In this document: positions 10,742 to 28,013 of the stretch, in pieces
Numbering within the stretch: the first letter of the stretch is position 1
How the letters are laid out: every line of letters starts with the position of its first letter
NCBI GenBank assembly: GCA_947561585.1
Contig: CANNZV010002544.1
Span: forward strand, 96,420 to 160,419
DNA: 64,000 nucleotides
Source of the DNA: Caprella mutica
Taxonomy: Eukaryota; Arthropoda; Malacostraca; Amphipoda; Caprellidae
Reading direction: 5' to 3'
Program-made: the position numbers and the translations under genes
The notes under the pieces: model-generated
What the model was told of the DNA's origin: nothing
Seen by the model: the letters and a program-made list of their open reading frames with translations, nothing else
Database searches by the model: none

Positions 10742-13320
10742 ACGCTCCCGGACGCTTTGGAAGGAACAAAAGCGTCCGGAAGCTTTTAGAAGCGTCTGGT
10801 AATATCTAGTACTGCCCTGTACACTGTACATGATTATTTATATCATATAATGAATGTTAATTTACATATTTAAAGGTTACGATTACCTATTTGATAGTAA
10901 ACGCTCCCGGACGCTTTAAAAGGCACAAAAGCGTCCGGAAGCGTCTGGTAATATCTAATACCGCCCTGTACACTGTACATGATTATTAATATCATAAAAT
11001 GAATTTTAATTTACATATTTAAAGGTAACAGTTACCTATTTAATAGTAAACGCTCCCGGATGCTTTAAAAGGCACAAAAACGTCCGGAAGCGTTTAGAAG
11101 CGTCTGGTAATATCTAGTACTGCCCTGTACACTGTACATGATTATTAATATCATATAATGAATTCTAATTTACATATTTAAAGGTAACAGTTACCTATTT
11201 GATAGTAAACGCTCCCGGACGCTTTAAAAGGCACAAAAGCGTCCGGAAGGGTTTAGAAGCGTCTGGTAATATCTAATACCGCCCTGTACACTGTACATGA
11301 TTATTTATATCATATGATGAATGTAAATTTACATACTTAAAGGTCACGGTTACTTATTTGATAGTAAACGCTCCCGGACGCTTTAAAAGGCACAAAAACG
11401 TCCGGAAGCGTTTAGAAGCGTCTGGTAATATTTAGTACTGCCCTGTACACTGTACATGATTATTTATATAATATAATGAATGTTAATTTACATATTTAAA
11501 GGTTACGGTTACCTATTTGATAGTAAACGCTCCCGAACGCTTTAAAATGCACAAAAGCGTCCGGAAGCGTTTAGAAGCGTCTGGTAATATCTAGTACTGC
11601 CCTGTACACTGTACATGATTATTTATATCATATAATGAATTTTAATTTACATATTTAAAGGTCACGGTTACCTATTTGATAGTAAACGCTCCCGGACGCT
11701 TTAAAAGGCACAAAAGCGTCCGGAAGCGTTTAGAAGCGTCTGGTAATATCTAATACCGCCCTGTACACTGTACATGATTATTTATATCATATGATGAATA
11801 TTAATTTACATATTTAAAGGTCACGGTTACCTATTTGATAGTAAACGCTCCCGGACGCTTTAAAAGGCACAAAAGCGTCCGGAATTGCGTCTGGTAATAT
11901 CTAGTACTGCCCTGTACACTGTACATGATCATTTATATCATATAATGAATTTTAATTTACATATTTAAAGGTCACGGTTACCTATTTGATAGTAAACGCT
12001 CCCGGACGCTTTAAAAGGCACAAAAGCGTCCGGAAGCGTTTAGAAGCGTCTGGTAATATCTAATACCGCCCTGTACACTGTACATGATTATTTATATCAT
12101 ATGATGAATGTTAATTTACATATTTAAAGGTCACGGTTACCTATTAGATAGTAAACGCTCCCGGACGCTTTAAAAGGCACAAAAGCGTCCGGAAGCGTTT
12201 AGAAGCGTCTGGTAATATCTAGTACTGCCCTGTACACTGTACATAATTATTTATATCATATAATGAATGTTAATTTACATATTTAAAGGTTACGGTTACC
12301 TATTTGATAGTAAACGCTCCCGGACGCTTTAAAAGGCACAAAAGCGTCCGAAAGCGTTTAGAAGCGTCTGGTAATATCTAGTACTGCCCTGTACACTGTA
12401 CATGATTATTAATATCATATAATGAATTCTAATTTACATATTTAAAGGTAACAGTTACCTATTTGATAGTAAACGCTCCCGGACGCTTTAAAAGGCACAA
12501 AAGCGTCCGGAAGCGTTTAGAAGCGTCTGGTAATATCTAGTACTGCCCTGTACACTAGACATGATTATTAATATCATATAATGAATTCTAATTTACATAT
12601 TTAAAGGTAGCAGTTACCTATTTGATAGTAAATGCTCCCGGACGCTTTAAAAGGCACAAAAGCGTCCGGAAGCGTTTAGAAGCGTCTGGTAATATCTAAT
12701 ACCGCCCTGTACACTGTACATGATTATTTATATCATGTGATGAATGTTAATTTACATATTTAAAGGTCACGGTTACCTATTTGATAGTAAACGCTCCCGG
12801 ACGCTTTAAAAGGCACAAAAGCGTCCGGGAGCGTTTAGAAGCGTCTGGTAATATCTAGTACTGCCCTGTACACTGTACATGATTATTTATATCATATAAT
12901 GAATTTTAATTTACATATTTAAAGGTCACGGTTACCTATTAGATAGTAAACGCTCCCGGACGCTTTAAAAGGCACAAAAGCGTCCGGAAGCGTTTAGAAG
13001 CGTCTGGTAATATCTAATACCGCCCTGTACACTGTACATGATTATTTATATAATATGATGAATTTTAATTTACATATTTAAAGGTAACGGTTACCTATTT
13101 TATAGTAAACGCCCCCGGACGCTTTAAAAGGCATAAAAGCGTCCGGAAGCGTTTAGAAGCGTCCGGTAATATCTAGTACTGCCCTGTACACTGTACATGA
13201 TTATTTATATCATATAATGAATATTAATTTACATATTTAAAGGTTACGGTTATCCTATTTAATAGTAAACGCTCCCGGACGCTTTAAAAGGCACAGAAGC
13301 GTCCGGAAGCGTTTAAAAGC
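10742..13320 (+). repeat. Left arm: 159-bp tandem array, about 17 copies
   Basis: The landmark ACGCTCCCGGACGC recurs at 10742, 10901, 11050, 11209, 11368, 11527, 11686, 11845, 11996, 12155, 12314, 12473, 12632 (one mismatch), 12791, 12950, 13109 and 13269. The spacing is 159 bp except for two shorter units (149, 151) and one of 160. Each monomer contains the hairpin GGACGCTTT...AAAGCGTCC, a near-palindrome TGTACACTGTACAT, and an AT-rich spacer with TTTACATATTTAAAGGT. Two sub-variants differ at CTAGTACTG versus CTAATACCG and alternate irregularly. Confidence 0.95.
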
Positions 13321-13649
13321 GTTATTTCTAATTAAATTGCTCATAACTTTTTTTACTTGAATACACATCACAATGAACTTTGTATCCATGAATGCGTTTA
13401 GGTATTAGGTATTGAATTATCGACTTAGAATTTTCTAAGAGTAAGTAAATAGTCAGCTGTAAGGGATGTTTTACTACCTACTTTTTCTCCCGTACGAATA
13501 ATATAGGAATATTTCGCCGATAATCTAAAAAGGAACCCAACTCACTTCACTTTGGTTGTCCATTGCCGATTTGCACAATCTCGAGAATACCCACGCTACC
13601 CATCTATTGCCGAGCGTGCATTAATACCTTCATTTTTTTACCTCCGCAA

Positions 13650-13860
13650 AATTTGTTGGAAGTTATATATTAGCCGGCATTTATTTATTTATCATCTTGT
13701 TATTCGCATAACTCAAAAATATTCAACCAAATTGTCTGAAATTTGGTGAGACGATTGTTCAATGTCCAAGAACCATCTGATAGAATTTTGGGATCGATCC
13801 GGTCAAAGGTCCAGTTCATTTATAACTCAAAAAATATTCGGTAAATTCTTAGCTCACATC
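13650..13860 (-). mobile_element. 3' fragment of a tRNA-type SINE
   Basis: The complement reads like the 3' part of the SINE at 31588-32168: a GAATAACAAGATGATAAATAAATAAA tail (here ending near 13676), a CCAAATTTCAGACAATTTGG segment and the TTGACC-CCGGTC blocks. It lies inside the unique middle of the foldback element. Confidence 0.6.
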
Positions 13861-14353
13861 CCTAATTGAGTTAGGGTATGGTTACTGGTGACAGGACAAT
13901 AACCCCAGAGCAAAAAATCCAATGCCTCGATCTACTTAATGCTCAAGATGGTTTACAGTACGTAATCATCGACCTAGAAAGGATATTAGATATACTAATT
14001 TAAAGAAATTATGCACATACGTACGCAATATTATATATACGTGCAACTTTTTCTGGGAGGAGGTGGGATGTTCGGCAACGAGTACTGTGCAGAACGCATA
14101 TATTTTTTGTTAAACACTACAGTAGAACTCCTCTATAGTGAACTACCACTACTTCACTTAAGAGAGTTAGTTCATTATACCTGTCAAGAGATGCATAGGA
14201 AACCAAAGACTATTAAATTACACACTTCAACTATATAAGGGGATTAATAATGAGACAGCCTCAAATTAAAGTTTAGTAAAAGCTACTTTTGCGAAAGTTG
14301 TTGTACAATATTTACGCTATTTTCTAGGTTTAATTTATTATTTGAATTCATTA

Positions 14354-16728
14354 CCCAGCAAACATGAATGTATCTATTCGATGTCTAAACGACTCTGTAT
14401 AACCTCTCTTCCGACATCGAATACCAGTAACAAATTAGACATGGTGACATCAAATAGACATCAATCCGATATCCGTTTGCACCGCTAAACCGCATCATAT
14501 TAAGTATATTTCGCATCGAAGCGATACCGTTTTAACAGCGTTGAATAGAAAGATAAATTACGACATCCAACATACATAGGGATTCTCCATCGAACAGACG
14601 CCTAATTATATATCTAATATATTTCGAAACGATATCCACTTGCATCCAATAAATAAATTAATTAAAATTGAAAACTCTTACTTCATTGATATAACGTACT
14701 GTACATTTAGATGCATATCAATTTTTTTTTTTGTTACATATTGTTATGTGTAAATTAAATGGGAAGAAATGAAGTGATGTGTCCTGTTATCGATCGTGGG
14801 ACCCTCCGTCTTCGTGCCTGAAACTCTGTCACATTGCCACCATGGATGTATTAGGCTAAAAAAATTTTTTGATAATAAACGACCCGGAGATACTTAAAGA
14901 TATTTTGAAGTGAATAGAACAATCAATACAGGCAAGTACCGCTTTTTTAACCAAAATCACAACTTATTCTTATTACAAATAGTAAAGAGTTGGTTAAATT
15001 TTTATATAATTGTAACTCCTTTAAATTTTCGTTCCTTCTGAGTTCAAATTAAAGAAAATGTTTTGAGGCCACGACTTAGAAGAAATTAATATATAATTAG
15101 ATTTTTATAATTGTGTTTCATTGAACAAACAGGAATTTTGTGCTCTGTGAAATATTTTTAGCAGTAAGGTATATGTTCCAAGTTATTAATAGGGTCTATA
15201 TTTTCGAACACGTGATAAAGTAAAATATAATAATTATTATTTAACTACTATTTAATTCGTAACATAATAACTGAAGGCATGATACCAATTGAAATAAAAG
15301 TTAAATAATGATTAAATATAGATTTATTGAGTCTGATTACCACTTTAAGTTTAATTAATTATCTATAATGTGAATCACTGAATTTTAATCGTCTCATTTG
15401 CACAGCTTTTGGCACTAGGTGAAAGCTTAAGTTATCAGATATGGGGTTCCGCATTTTACGTAGAAAAATTATTTAGGAATTGATTTTTATATCTAAACTT
15501 GTATTTTACGTACTGGTATCATGGATACCAATTTAAGTAAGAATTAAATAATGATAATTATTATATTTATTTCTTATGTATCAGAAAATGTGGAAACATC
15601 CGATAACACTGAATCTACTCTAAAATGGAACATGTTAAATAGCCCATCAACTTTTAATTATTTACGTTAAGTAGAGGATAAACGTCTGCTTCGGAACCAA
15701 AGTCCATGTCGCTGACGTCAAAAGGAAATGAAATACAAGGTACTGGAAGAAGCAGTCAGAAAGGAAAGTGGCTCCATGGACAAAGTTACGACGCTCATGA
15801 ATGCTGAAAAGCTACTCCGTGAATGCTGTCACTTACCGAGGAATGTGACAAAAATGGTCACAAGCACCAGTGGCTGCACTCAAGGATGGAAGAGGGAAAT
15901 GAAGAGGCGATAGTAAATGAAGCCTACGAGCCTACCTAACACAAGATCAAAGACCTCGTAATTGTAGAGCATAATCCTAGCGCTATCCTCTAAAATTGCA
16001 TGGAGAGTTAAAACATGACAAAAATAAAATAAACGACACGTGATCCAAATTACAACAGTTTGGGACTCAAGGCACGCCACCCCTAATCTTCCATTCACCA
16101 AAGACAGCTTCAGGAACCCCTCGGTGCTTATTTACAATAAGCAGTTTAGAATAGATTCATAACAATAAATGCACTGACCATCGAAAAATCACTTGATTGA
16201 TTACCCATCTCATTTTCACGGTACTTGAGGAACCCTGTTCAACAACCAATGTTCCAGTATCGCTTTACGTTGATCCAGTGAACAAAAGCACTAGTGTGCC
16301 AATGTCCCATCGTACCTTTTCAACTGTCGTTTAAAGGGAGCATTACGTACGTTATATATGTAGAAAGGTACAATCCAATAGAATAGAAATAATTCCTACA
16401 TTTCTATAAATATTATAAAAAGGGAGATAAGAGAATGAATTTCCAAATTCGAAACGATTCTTTAAAACTACGTATCTGTTTTCGTACTTCTGGTCGAAGT
16501 ATAAATTCAGATATCGTTTGGAAACAGACATGCCAACGCCAAGATGATGATGTTAAACCCATGTATCGGTTTTCGTGTTTCTATCCGAAGTGTAAATTCA
16601 GATATCATATAGAAACAGACATTCCGATATCTATTATGAATCGAAATGGTTGCTAAGTCGATACCCACCGTTAGCGCTACGAATTCGACAGCAAACGGCA
16701 TCGAATCGACATTCATATGTTTGTTGGG
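14354..16728. mobile_element. TIR element CCCAGCAAAC...GTTTGTTGGG, TA-flanked
   Basis: Left TACCCAGCAAACATGAATGT and right ACATTCATATGTTTGTTGGGTA are inverted copies with a TA on each side. Subterminal regions share reiterated ATCGATGTC/GATATCGTTT-type words (14370-14650; 16430-16700). No transposase. A dispersed repeat copy (15675-16118) sits inside. Confidence 0.6.
15675..16118 (-). repeat. Dispersed repeat family A, reverse copy
   Basis: It begins near AAACGTCTGCTTCGGAACC and GACGTCAAAAGGAAAT, passes GCTACTCCGTGAATGC and AAGCCTACGAGCCTACCT, and ends at GACAGCTTCAGG. Related copies are at 23725-24215, 24815-25215, 37480-37765, 37795-38285, 55790-56045 and 57690-57775, with a scrap at 26640-26725. 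Several copies keep an open frame around LLRECSHLP...GGCTHG, but stops and frame changes differ between copies, so I do not call it a gene. Confidence 0.7.
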
Positions 16729-17344
16729 TAGATACGTGTAATTTACCATTTTTTTTAAAGATTACTGTTCTGCAATAAAAATCAATATCTTTATTATACA
16801 GGCTGTTCTTACAACATTATTTCATTACATGAGGTACATAATTTCTCAGGACTCTAGTTCATTATAACTGATCTATAATATACTAAAATCCAGTTCGCTA
16901 TACAGATCTTACTTTTTAGAAATATCTATATAAACTATAATGGATATTTTATGGCAGACTAAATAAAACATATTCATTATACGTGGTAGTTCACTATACA
17001 GGGCTCTACTATATAGGATGATTCACTATACAGGAGTTTATTATATAGGAATTCTACTGTAACTCATAAATCAGGAGAAAAATACTACGCCTACGACCTA
17101 TAACTCACAAAACTTTACACAATCACCGAACACTACCCTATTATCGAACGTAATCAGATATCAAAATCACTGGACTTTGCTTAATCACCGAACACTAACT
17201 AATTACCCAACGATATCAAAATCATTTACTTTCCCTATTGAATAAGGTTTACCAACCCAATTATCGGGCAATACCAAAATTACGCTTTTAGGCAATTGAA
17301 GGCATATAACCCATTTAACTGTTTACCTGTCGCTGTAACTGACG

Positions 17345-18255
17345 GTAAAAAACGATACCGGACGCTTTTTAGGCAATTAACACATATACAAACCATCAAA
17401 TATGTAACCTTATCCTTTAAATAAGTAAATTATTGTACACCAAATGATATAAATAATTATATACGGTGAACAGGGCGGTACTAGACACTAACGTGTGGTA
17501 CCGGACGCTTGTAGATGCCTCCAAACGCTCCCGGACGATTTTAAATTAAGCAATTAACAAATATACAAGTTTGTCGGTCGTTAATCATTGAATGTGTATA
17601 GTACCATTCACGAAATGATATAAATAGTCATATACAGTGTACAGGGCAGTACTAGATATTACCGGATGCTCCTGTGCCTTTTAAAACGCCCGGGGGCGTT
17701 TACTATCAAATAGGTAACCGTGACCTTTAAATATGTAAATTACCATTCATCATATGATATAAATAATCATGTACAGTGTACAGGGCGGTATTAGATATTA
17801 CCGGACGCTTCTAAACGCTTCCGGACGATTTTGTGCCTTTTAAAGCGTCCGGAGCGTTTAATATCAAATAGGTAACCGTTACCTTTAAATATGTAAATTA
17901 CCATTCATCATATGATATAAATAATCATGTACAGTGTACAGGGCGGTATTAGATATTACCGGACGCTTCTAAACGCTTCCGGACGCTTTTGTGCCTTTTA
18001 AAGCGTCCGGGAGCGTGAACTATCCAATATATAACCGTAACCTTCAAAAATGTAAATTACCATTCATCATATGATATAAATAATAATGTACACTGTAAAG
18101 GGCGTCAATACATTCTAATCGACGCTACCGGACGCTTTCGGACGCTACCGGACGCTTTCGGACGCTTTCGGACGCTACCGGACGCTTTCGGACGCTACCG
18201 GACGCTACCGGACGCTTTCGGACGCTACCGGACGCTTCCGGACGCTTTTTAGGCA
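17345..18255 (-). repeat. Right arm: inverted 159-bp monomers plus terminal short repeats
   Basis: The same monomer in the opposite orientation. About four diverged units are present, anchored by GCGTCCGGGAGCG-like sites near 17695, 17855 and 18012, each with CATGTACAGTGTACAGGGC and AATATGTAAATTACC. The outermost 18118-18255 is a run of GGACGCTACC/GGACGCTTTC 10-mers. The arm is much shorter and more diverged than the left arm. Confidence 0.88.
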
Positions 18256-18891
18256 CACCCCATTTTTATGAAAGATTTATTTTTGTTATTTAGGCTTAGC
18301 GGCAGTAACTGTTGAGTAGCATAGATACTTTATTAGATAGGTAGTAAACTTTAGATAGGTACATCTTTTACAATTTTTATCATGATATCATCCATGTTAT
18401 TAGTTAGTTAGTTAGGTATGTAATTATTACCTATTGTTATAAAGTATGTCAGTTAAAGCTAATTAGGCTAGGTAAATGGATTAAATTTCAAAAGGTCAAA
18501 AACTAACTCAGTCTTCAGATAGCCTGAGATAGGTATTACGTATACTTATAGGCTAGTATATAGATAATAACTAGGTAAGGTATGTCTAATTGGCTTGAAA
18601 TTTTAGAATTACCGGTACCTAGGTAATTCCTATGTTCCCACCTTACCATGTTAATTTTGGTATGTATCTAAAAGCTGATTGGACCACCAATGTTTGTAGT
18701 AAAATTAATGCAAATATTGGGATTTATTCAGAAGTGTTTGTAGCAAAATCAATGTAAACATAGTAATTAATTCAAAATTGTTCGTAGAGACTAGATAGTT
18801 TCCTAAATTCTTCAGACTGGCGTTGGAGATCTTCAATTAATTCTCATAGTCATAAGTTGTCACTATATTGTAACCATTGATTTAGCTGCAG

Positions 18892-19123
18892 CCAAGTAAA
18901 ATAGTATGTCTCTTAAACTCGCCATTTGTCTCTCCAGCTCTCTCCAGAATTCAACAAATTCTCTCCAAAATGATCAAATTATCCTTAATTCTCTCCAAAA
19001 TAACATTGTAGCATACTGCATAGAAGAAAAATAGAGAAAACTCGCCATTTGCAATTGAAGGGTTCAAAATAACTCACAAACTCGCCATTAAAATGGCGAG
19101 TTTGGACATGCTTCATTACTTGG
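18892..19123 (+). mobile_element. Family f element, 232 bp, perfect 8-bp target duplication
   Basis: The ends CCAAGTAAAATAGTATG and CATGCTTCATTACTTGG are inverted. The flanks AGCTGCAG (18884-18891) and AGCTGCAG (19124-19131) match 8/8. The inner phrases CTCTCCA and AACTCGCCATT are reiterated, ending in a perfect palindrome AACTCGCCATTAAAATGGCG with its continuation. Confidence 0.85.
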
Positions 19124-19163
19124 AGCTGCAGGAGATTTTGAATCTGTAGCTGAGAGTCTGCCA

Positions 19164-19342
19164 CCAGTCTGCAGAAATTGGTAAAGTGTTCGTAGAGATC
19201 CCTTATTCTGTTCTCAGTAAAGTTAACGTAAATATAGGGATTAATTCAAAAGTGTTTGTAGCAAAATTAATGTAAATATAGGAATTAATTCAAAATTGTT
19301 CGTAGACAATCTTCCAAATATCTCCCATATTCTGCAGACTGG
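19164..19342 (+). mobile_element. Family g element, 179 bp, 8-bp target duplication
   Basis: Ends CCAGTCTGCAGAA and TATTCTGCAGACTGG. Flanks GTCTGCCA and GTCAGCCA match 7/8. The phrase (T)GTTCGTAG/TTTGTAG is repeated around a central GTAAATATAGGAATTAATTC core present twice. Confidence 0.8.
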
Positions 19343-19347
19343 GTCAG

Positions 19348-19779
19348 CCAGACTGTATTTCATGGTAAATTCCACCAACAAGTCGGTGGAATTTCCGTAT
19401 TTCTCTCCATTGAAAATAATATTCTGTCAAAGTCTGTTGATTTTTAGCTATTTAATCCTACGTTATAATGTTACCCACAGTCCCACTCTGGAAAAAATGG
19501 TCTTTTCTGATGGATTAATTACTTTGTTAGAGTTTGGCAAACCTTAAAATACTACAGTGATTAATTAATGGGAACTGTATAATCCGCGGCATTTAGCCTC
19601 TAAAATTCATCTGTTAGCAGTTAGCCTAAGGTATTTTCCAGAGTGGTATGTTACCATTAATTTTCGGTAGAAAAATGGGTAAAATGTTGGTAGATCAGCC
19701 AAATTAATGGAAATTTATGGTGGATTTTTTCCGCTTTTTCTAGAAGTCAGTGGAATTTTGTGCACCAAATACAGACATG
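19348..19779 (-). mobile_element. Family d element, interrupted by a family e element
   Basis: Ends CCAGACTGTATTTCATGG and TGCACCAAATACAGAC. Internal phrases are CCACC(A/G)AC and GTCGGTGGAATTT. The copy is split at 19476-19647 by a family e insertion. The best-preserved family d copy is at 47610-47848. Confidence 0.75.
19476..19646 (+). mobile_element. Family e element inside family d
   Basis: Inverted ends CCACTCTGGAAAA (19483) and TTTTCCAGAGTGG (to 19646). ATGTTACC occurs at 19468-19475 and 19648-19655, while intact family d copies read TATGTTACCATT once, so it marks the duplicated target. A few extra bases lie between duplication and end on the left. The inner word TAATTAATGGGAACTGTAT is shared with the other family e copies. 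Confidence 0.75.
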
Positions 19780-19893
19780 AGTCTGAGAGTAACTCTCTGC
19801 CTCTCTCATACTCTCTCAATCCATGTTTCAAAGTGTGTTAGGGAAGTCGCCAGTTTAGTGAGAAAATGAATCCAGGGGCAGGTTGGGGGTTGC

Positions 19894-20142
19894 CCAGACT
19901 GCAAAGCATGCACAGCAGTCTCCAGATATTTAATTTTTGGGGCAATTTGTCTCCAAAGATTTTCCAATTTCTCTCCAAAATGGCCAAAAATCTCAAAATT
20001 CTCTCCTCTAATTACATGTAAACATAGGGATTCCGAAATTGGAAAATTGGAAAATTGTCACCGGATAATTCAGGAGACTTATTTCAAGGCCTCAACAGTC
20101 GCCGGATAAACTTCACAACTTCATGCATCTTTTGCAGACTGG
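19894..20142 (+). mobile_element. Family i element inside family b
   Basis: Ends CCAGACTGCAAAG and CTTTTGCAGACTGG. Flanks GGGGTTGC (19886-19893) and GGGGTCGC (20143-20150) match 7/8. The phrases TCTCCAAA and GTC(A/G)CCGGATAA are repeated; a TACATGTAAACATAGGGATT core lies between. Confidence 0.78.
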
Positions 20143-20326
20143 GGGGTCGCCACATTTAAGATACTTCAAAGAAGAAATTTGACTTCCTAGTGAAGATTTT
20201 ACACTTGAAAATATCCTCATGCTTCTTGTCTGATGCATGTGCATCTCTTGAAACTATTTTATGAGTGATTTACTTGTTATATACAGGTTTTTCAACTTAT
20301 TTCACTCCTCAAAAGGTGCCAATATA

Positions 20327-20530
20327 CCATGTTACAGAGTAGTATGTGTCAGTTAAAAGGTCAAAACTCAGATATGTCTAATTAGCTTTAAATTTTCAAT
20401 TAATTCTTATGTTCCCATGTTAATTTTGGCTTGAAATCTTTAAGAAATGAGCCAAATTGGCTTGGCTCAGAATCTCAGTGAAATTTTGGCTCAAAAATTG
20501 GCTTACAATTTTCCAGCCCCTGAAACATGG
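20327..20530 (+). mobile_element. Family c element, 204 bp, perfect 8-bp target duplication
   Basis: Ends CCATGTTACAGAG and CCCTGAAACATGG. Flanks CCAATATA on both sides (20319-20326, 20531-20538). The phrase AATTGGCTT/AAGCCAATT is repeated around ATGTTAATTTTGGCTTG. It is inserted in family b at a different site from the family c copy at 46240. Confidence 0.85.
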
Positions 20531-20646
20531 CCAATATACTGGTGACTTTGTCCATAGTCCATACTTTGAAACATGACTCTCAATTTATAATCTCAGGCAT
20601 ATAAGACACATTATGCAGAGTGGGTCAGTGGGAACACAGTCTATTC

Positions 20647-20869
20647 CCAGTCTGCAAAGTGTGTGAATTCTGTCTCCAAGATTTTTATGAGGACAATTTT
20701 TCTCTCAAGAATTTCAAATCTGTCTCCAAAATGACCAGAATTCTCTAAAATGTCCCCATTAATAACATGTATATATAGTAATTAATTGGGAATTTGTCTC
20801 AAAGATATTTTTTCCCTCAAAAAATGTCTTCAAAGATCTTTGGCAACATGGACGTGCTTTGCAGACTGG
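20647..20869 (+). mobile_element. Family i element, second copy
   Basis: Ends CCAGTCTGCAAAGTG and ACGTGCTTTGCAGACTGG. TCTCCAA-type phrase reiterated; central ATTAATAACATGTATATATA core. The target duplication is not clear. Confidence 0.65.
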
Positions 20870-21864
20870 ACTATGAGTCTATGACAGACAGAAGTCTAGA
20901 GCCAGTCTGTATTTGATGCACAGGAACCCATTGACTGACTGACCTTGGTTGGAACAAGTAAACTAAAATTGTATGGCTCCAGACTCATTAACTCTCCAAA
21001 AATGACCAAATAGCTCTAAAAAAAGATAAAATTATCATAAATTCTCTCCACAATAACATTGTAGTATAGGAGAAAAATAGATATTTCCCTCCATTTGCTA
21101 TTGAAGGGCTCAAAATAACTGTCACAAACTCGCCATTAAAATGGCGAGTTTGGACATGCTTTATTTTTATTAATCACTTTATCAAAAAATAATGAAAAAA
21201 TCCACTGACAAATTCCAAATAAATTAGCTGATCCACCAACATTTTTCCAATTTAGCCACCAAAAATTAATGGTAATATTGGGATAAATAGCAACAATTCC
21301 ACCAACTTTGTTAGAACAGTATTTGAGGATTAATCCTGGGTCGTCCAAGTCCAAACGTCAGCAATATAGTCTAAATAGCTGAAAGCAGATATTAAATAGT
21401 GTGCTGTAATTTACCTCTATAGAAGTAAATTATCTCGGTTCTCGGTATTCAGTAAGCGATTCAATTTGGACTGAAAATCAATTCAGGCTCACTGTTAGAG
21501 GCAGAGGTTCTCAGTTGTTTAAATTTGGACTCTGATTTGTCACAGAGAGGATTGGGAAAATGTTCCATGTTTTACATAGAGAACCAGTAGGATATTTTAC
21601 TTTATTTGGTTCAGGGTTTAATGCATGTCACTGTCAATTGTTATTACCAAATGTTAAATCTAATAACAATTTTAAACTGACCTTCAGTAAGTTTAAATTT
21701 TGTATAGGCAATCTAAATTCTGAACAGATATTCAAAATTTAGAATATTTCTAGAGCCTGAAAGAACTTTCAAATTTGAAACCTGAAATTTTTAAATACAA
21801 TAAGTTGTGTATTTATAACTTGTTTCAGATATTTATATTTTGAGAAGCTATCATTATTACCAAC

Positions 21865-27413
<5,549 letters not shown>

Positions 27414-28013
27414 TAACTATCAGTCATTTTCTGCAGTTAACTATTCTATATTTCCCGAGTGTATAGTTTCAGATCTTCAGAATTCTTATCAACTTTCAAA
27501 TATTTGCAATAACTCTTAGCTGTTCCTCTAGTTCTCACAGCTAAAGATAATATTAGAATCTAACTATCTATACCAGTGTAATATTAGAACTATCTGTCTG
27601 ATCAATCTATTCCTTTCATGTTTTCTACAGCTAATGAGATTTAATAATTATCACATTAACTTCCATGTCTCTGCACTTAGTTGTTTATATTGTAATAATA
27701 CATAACTACTATTCTAGCATGGTGCTTATCTATTTCAACAGTTAATATCTAGCTACCTGATGTGGAGTGGAGGCTACTCTACCTGGTTAAATGGCAGTTA
27801 ATTAATCAGCTAGGTGCATTTATGCGAGCACAATATCAATGTATTTATAAAGCGGCATGTGATAAAAATAAGTTTGCCATATGTTTTATATACATTAATT
27901 GATTTTATCCTCTCTATTAGATCCAAGGTTTATTAACTAAGAGGTAAAGTGTTGTGCAGTTCATACCAATAGGAATTAAAGTTTTGTTGTGAAACATGCA
28001 CATACGTACGTAC

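Larger units (their letters stand above)
14120..17059. mobile_element. pogo/Tigger-like non-autonomous element, TA-flanked
   Basis: The left end TA|CAGTAGAACTCC (14118 onward) and right end GGAATTCTACTG|TA (to 17061) are inverted and flanked by TA, as expected for pogo-type elements. Both subterminal regions repeat the phrase TAGTTCACTATA(C)AGG in either orientation (14133-14180; 16850-17055). No transposase ORF. It is nested in the foldback element and itself holds a second element (14354-16728). Confidence 0.65.
10615..18259. mobile_element. Foldback element, about 7.6 kb, with satellite-array inverted arms
   Basis: The left end starts GGTGTGCCTAAAAAGCGTCC at 10615 and the right end finishes with its exact complement at 18259. 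CCATTTTTA lies at 10605-10613 and again at 18260-18268, giving an 8-9 bp target duplication (one extra C on the left). Just inside both ends are short direct repeats of the AGCGTCCGGT/AGCGTCCGAA type (10622-10700 and 18118-18250, opposite orientation), then tandem 159-bp monomers in opposite orientation. This matches the plan of foldback elements: inverted arms made of subrepeats around a unique middle. The interior (13321-17340) has no intact transposase and is filled by nested insertions. I infer a non-autonomous element; the superfamily is undetermined. Confidence 0.8.
19821..20576 (+). mobile_element. Family b element with two younger insertions
   Basis: Ends CCATGTTTCAAAGTG and CATACTTTGAAACATG. 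Flanks CTCTCAAT (19813-19820) and CTCTCAAT (20577-20584) match 8/8. Phrase (A)AGTCGCCA / TGGCGACTT. It is interrupted by a family i element (19894-20142) and a family c element (20327-20530). Confidence 0.85.
18440..21360. mobile_element. Cluster 1 of nested CCA...TGG short elements
   Basis: A dense set of 70-750 bp non-coding palindromic elements inserted in one another between the foldback element and the PDCD6-like gene. Individual elements with readable ends are listed separately. Partial copies without clear ends: 18480-18800 (phrases GTTCGTAG and TTGGCTT), 20940-21165 (family f, truncated, with the AAACTCGCCATT palindrome at about 21127) and 21170-21350 (family d, reverse). 18265-18440 is plain AT-rich sequence. 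Confidence 0.75.

Noticed and set aside
10622..10831. 69-codon reverse ORF with repeated TLPDAF-like words
   Set aside because: Translation of terminal 10-mers and satellite of the foldback element.
10742..13320. CRISPR-like regular repeats
   Set aside because: The units are contiguous 159-bp copies without unique spacers, in a eukaryotic genome, and form an inverted pair with the other arm.
15728..15913. Separate 61-codon gene
   Set aside because: It lies inside a dispersed family A repeat; other copies carry stops and frameshifts.
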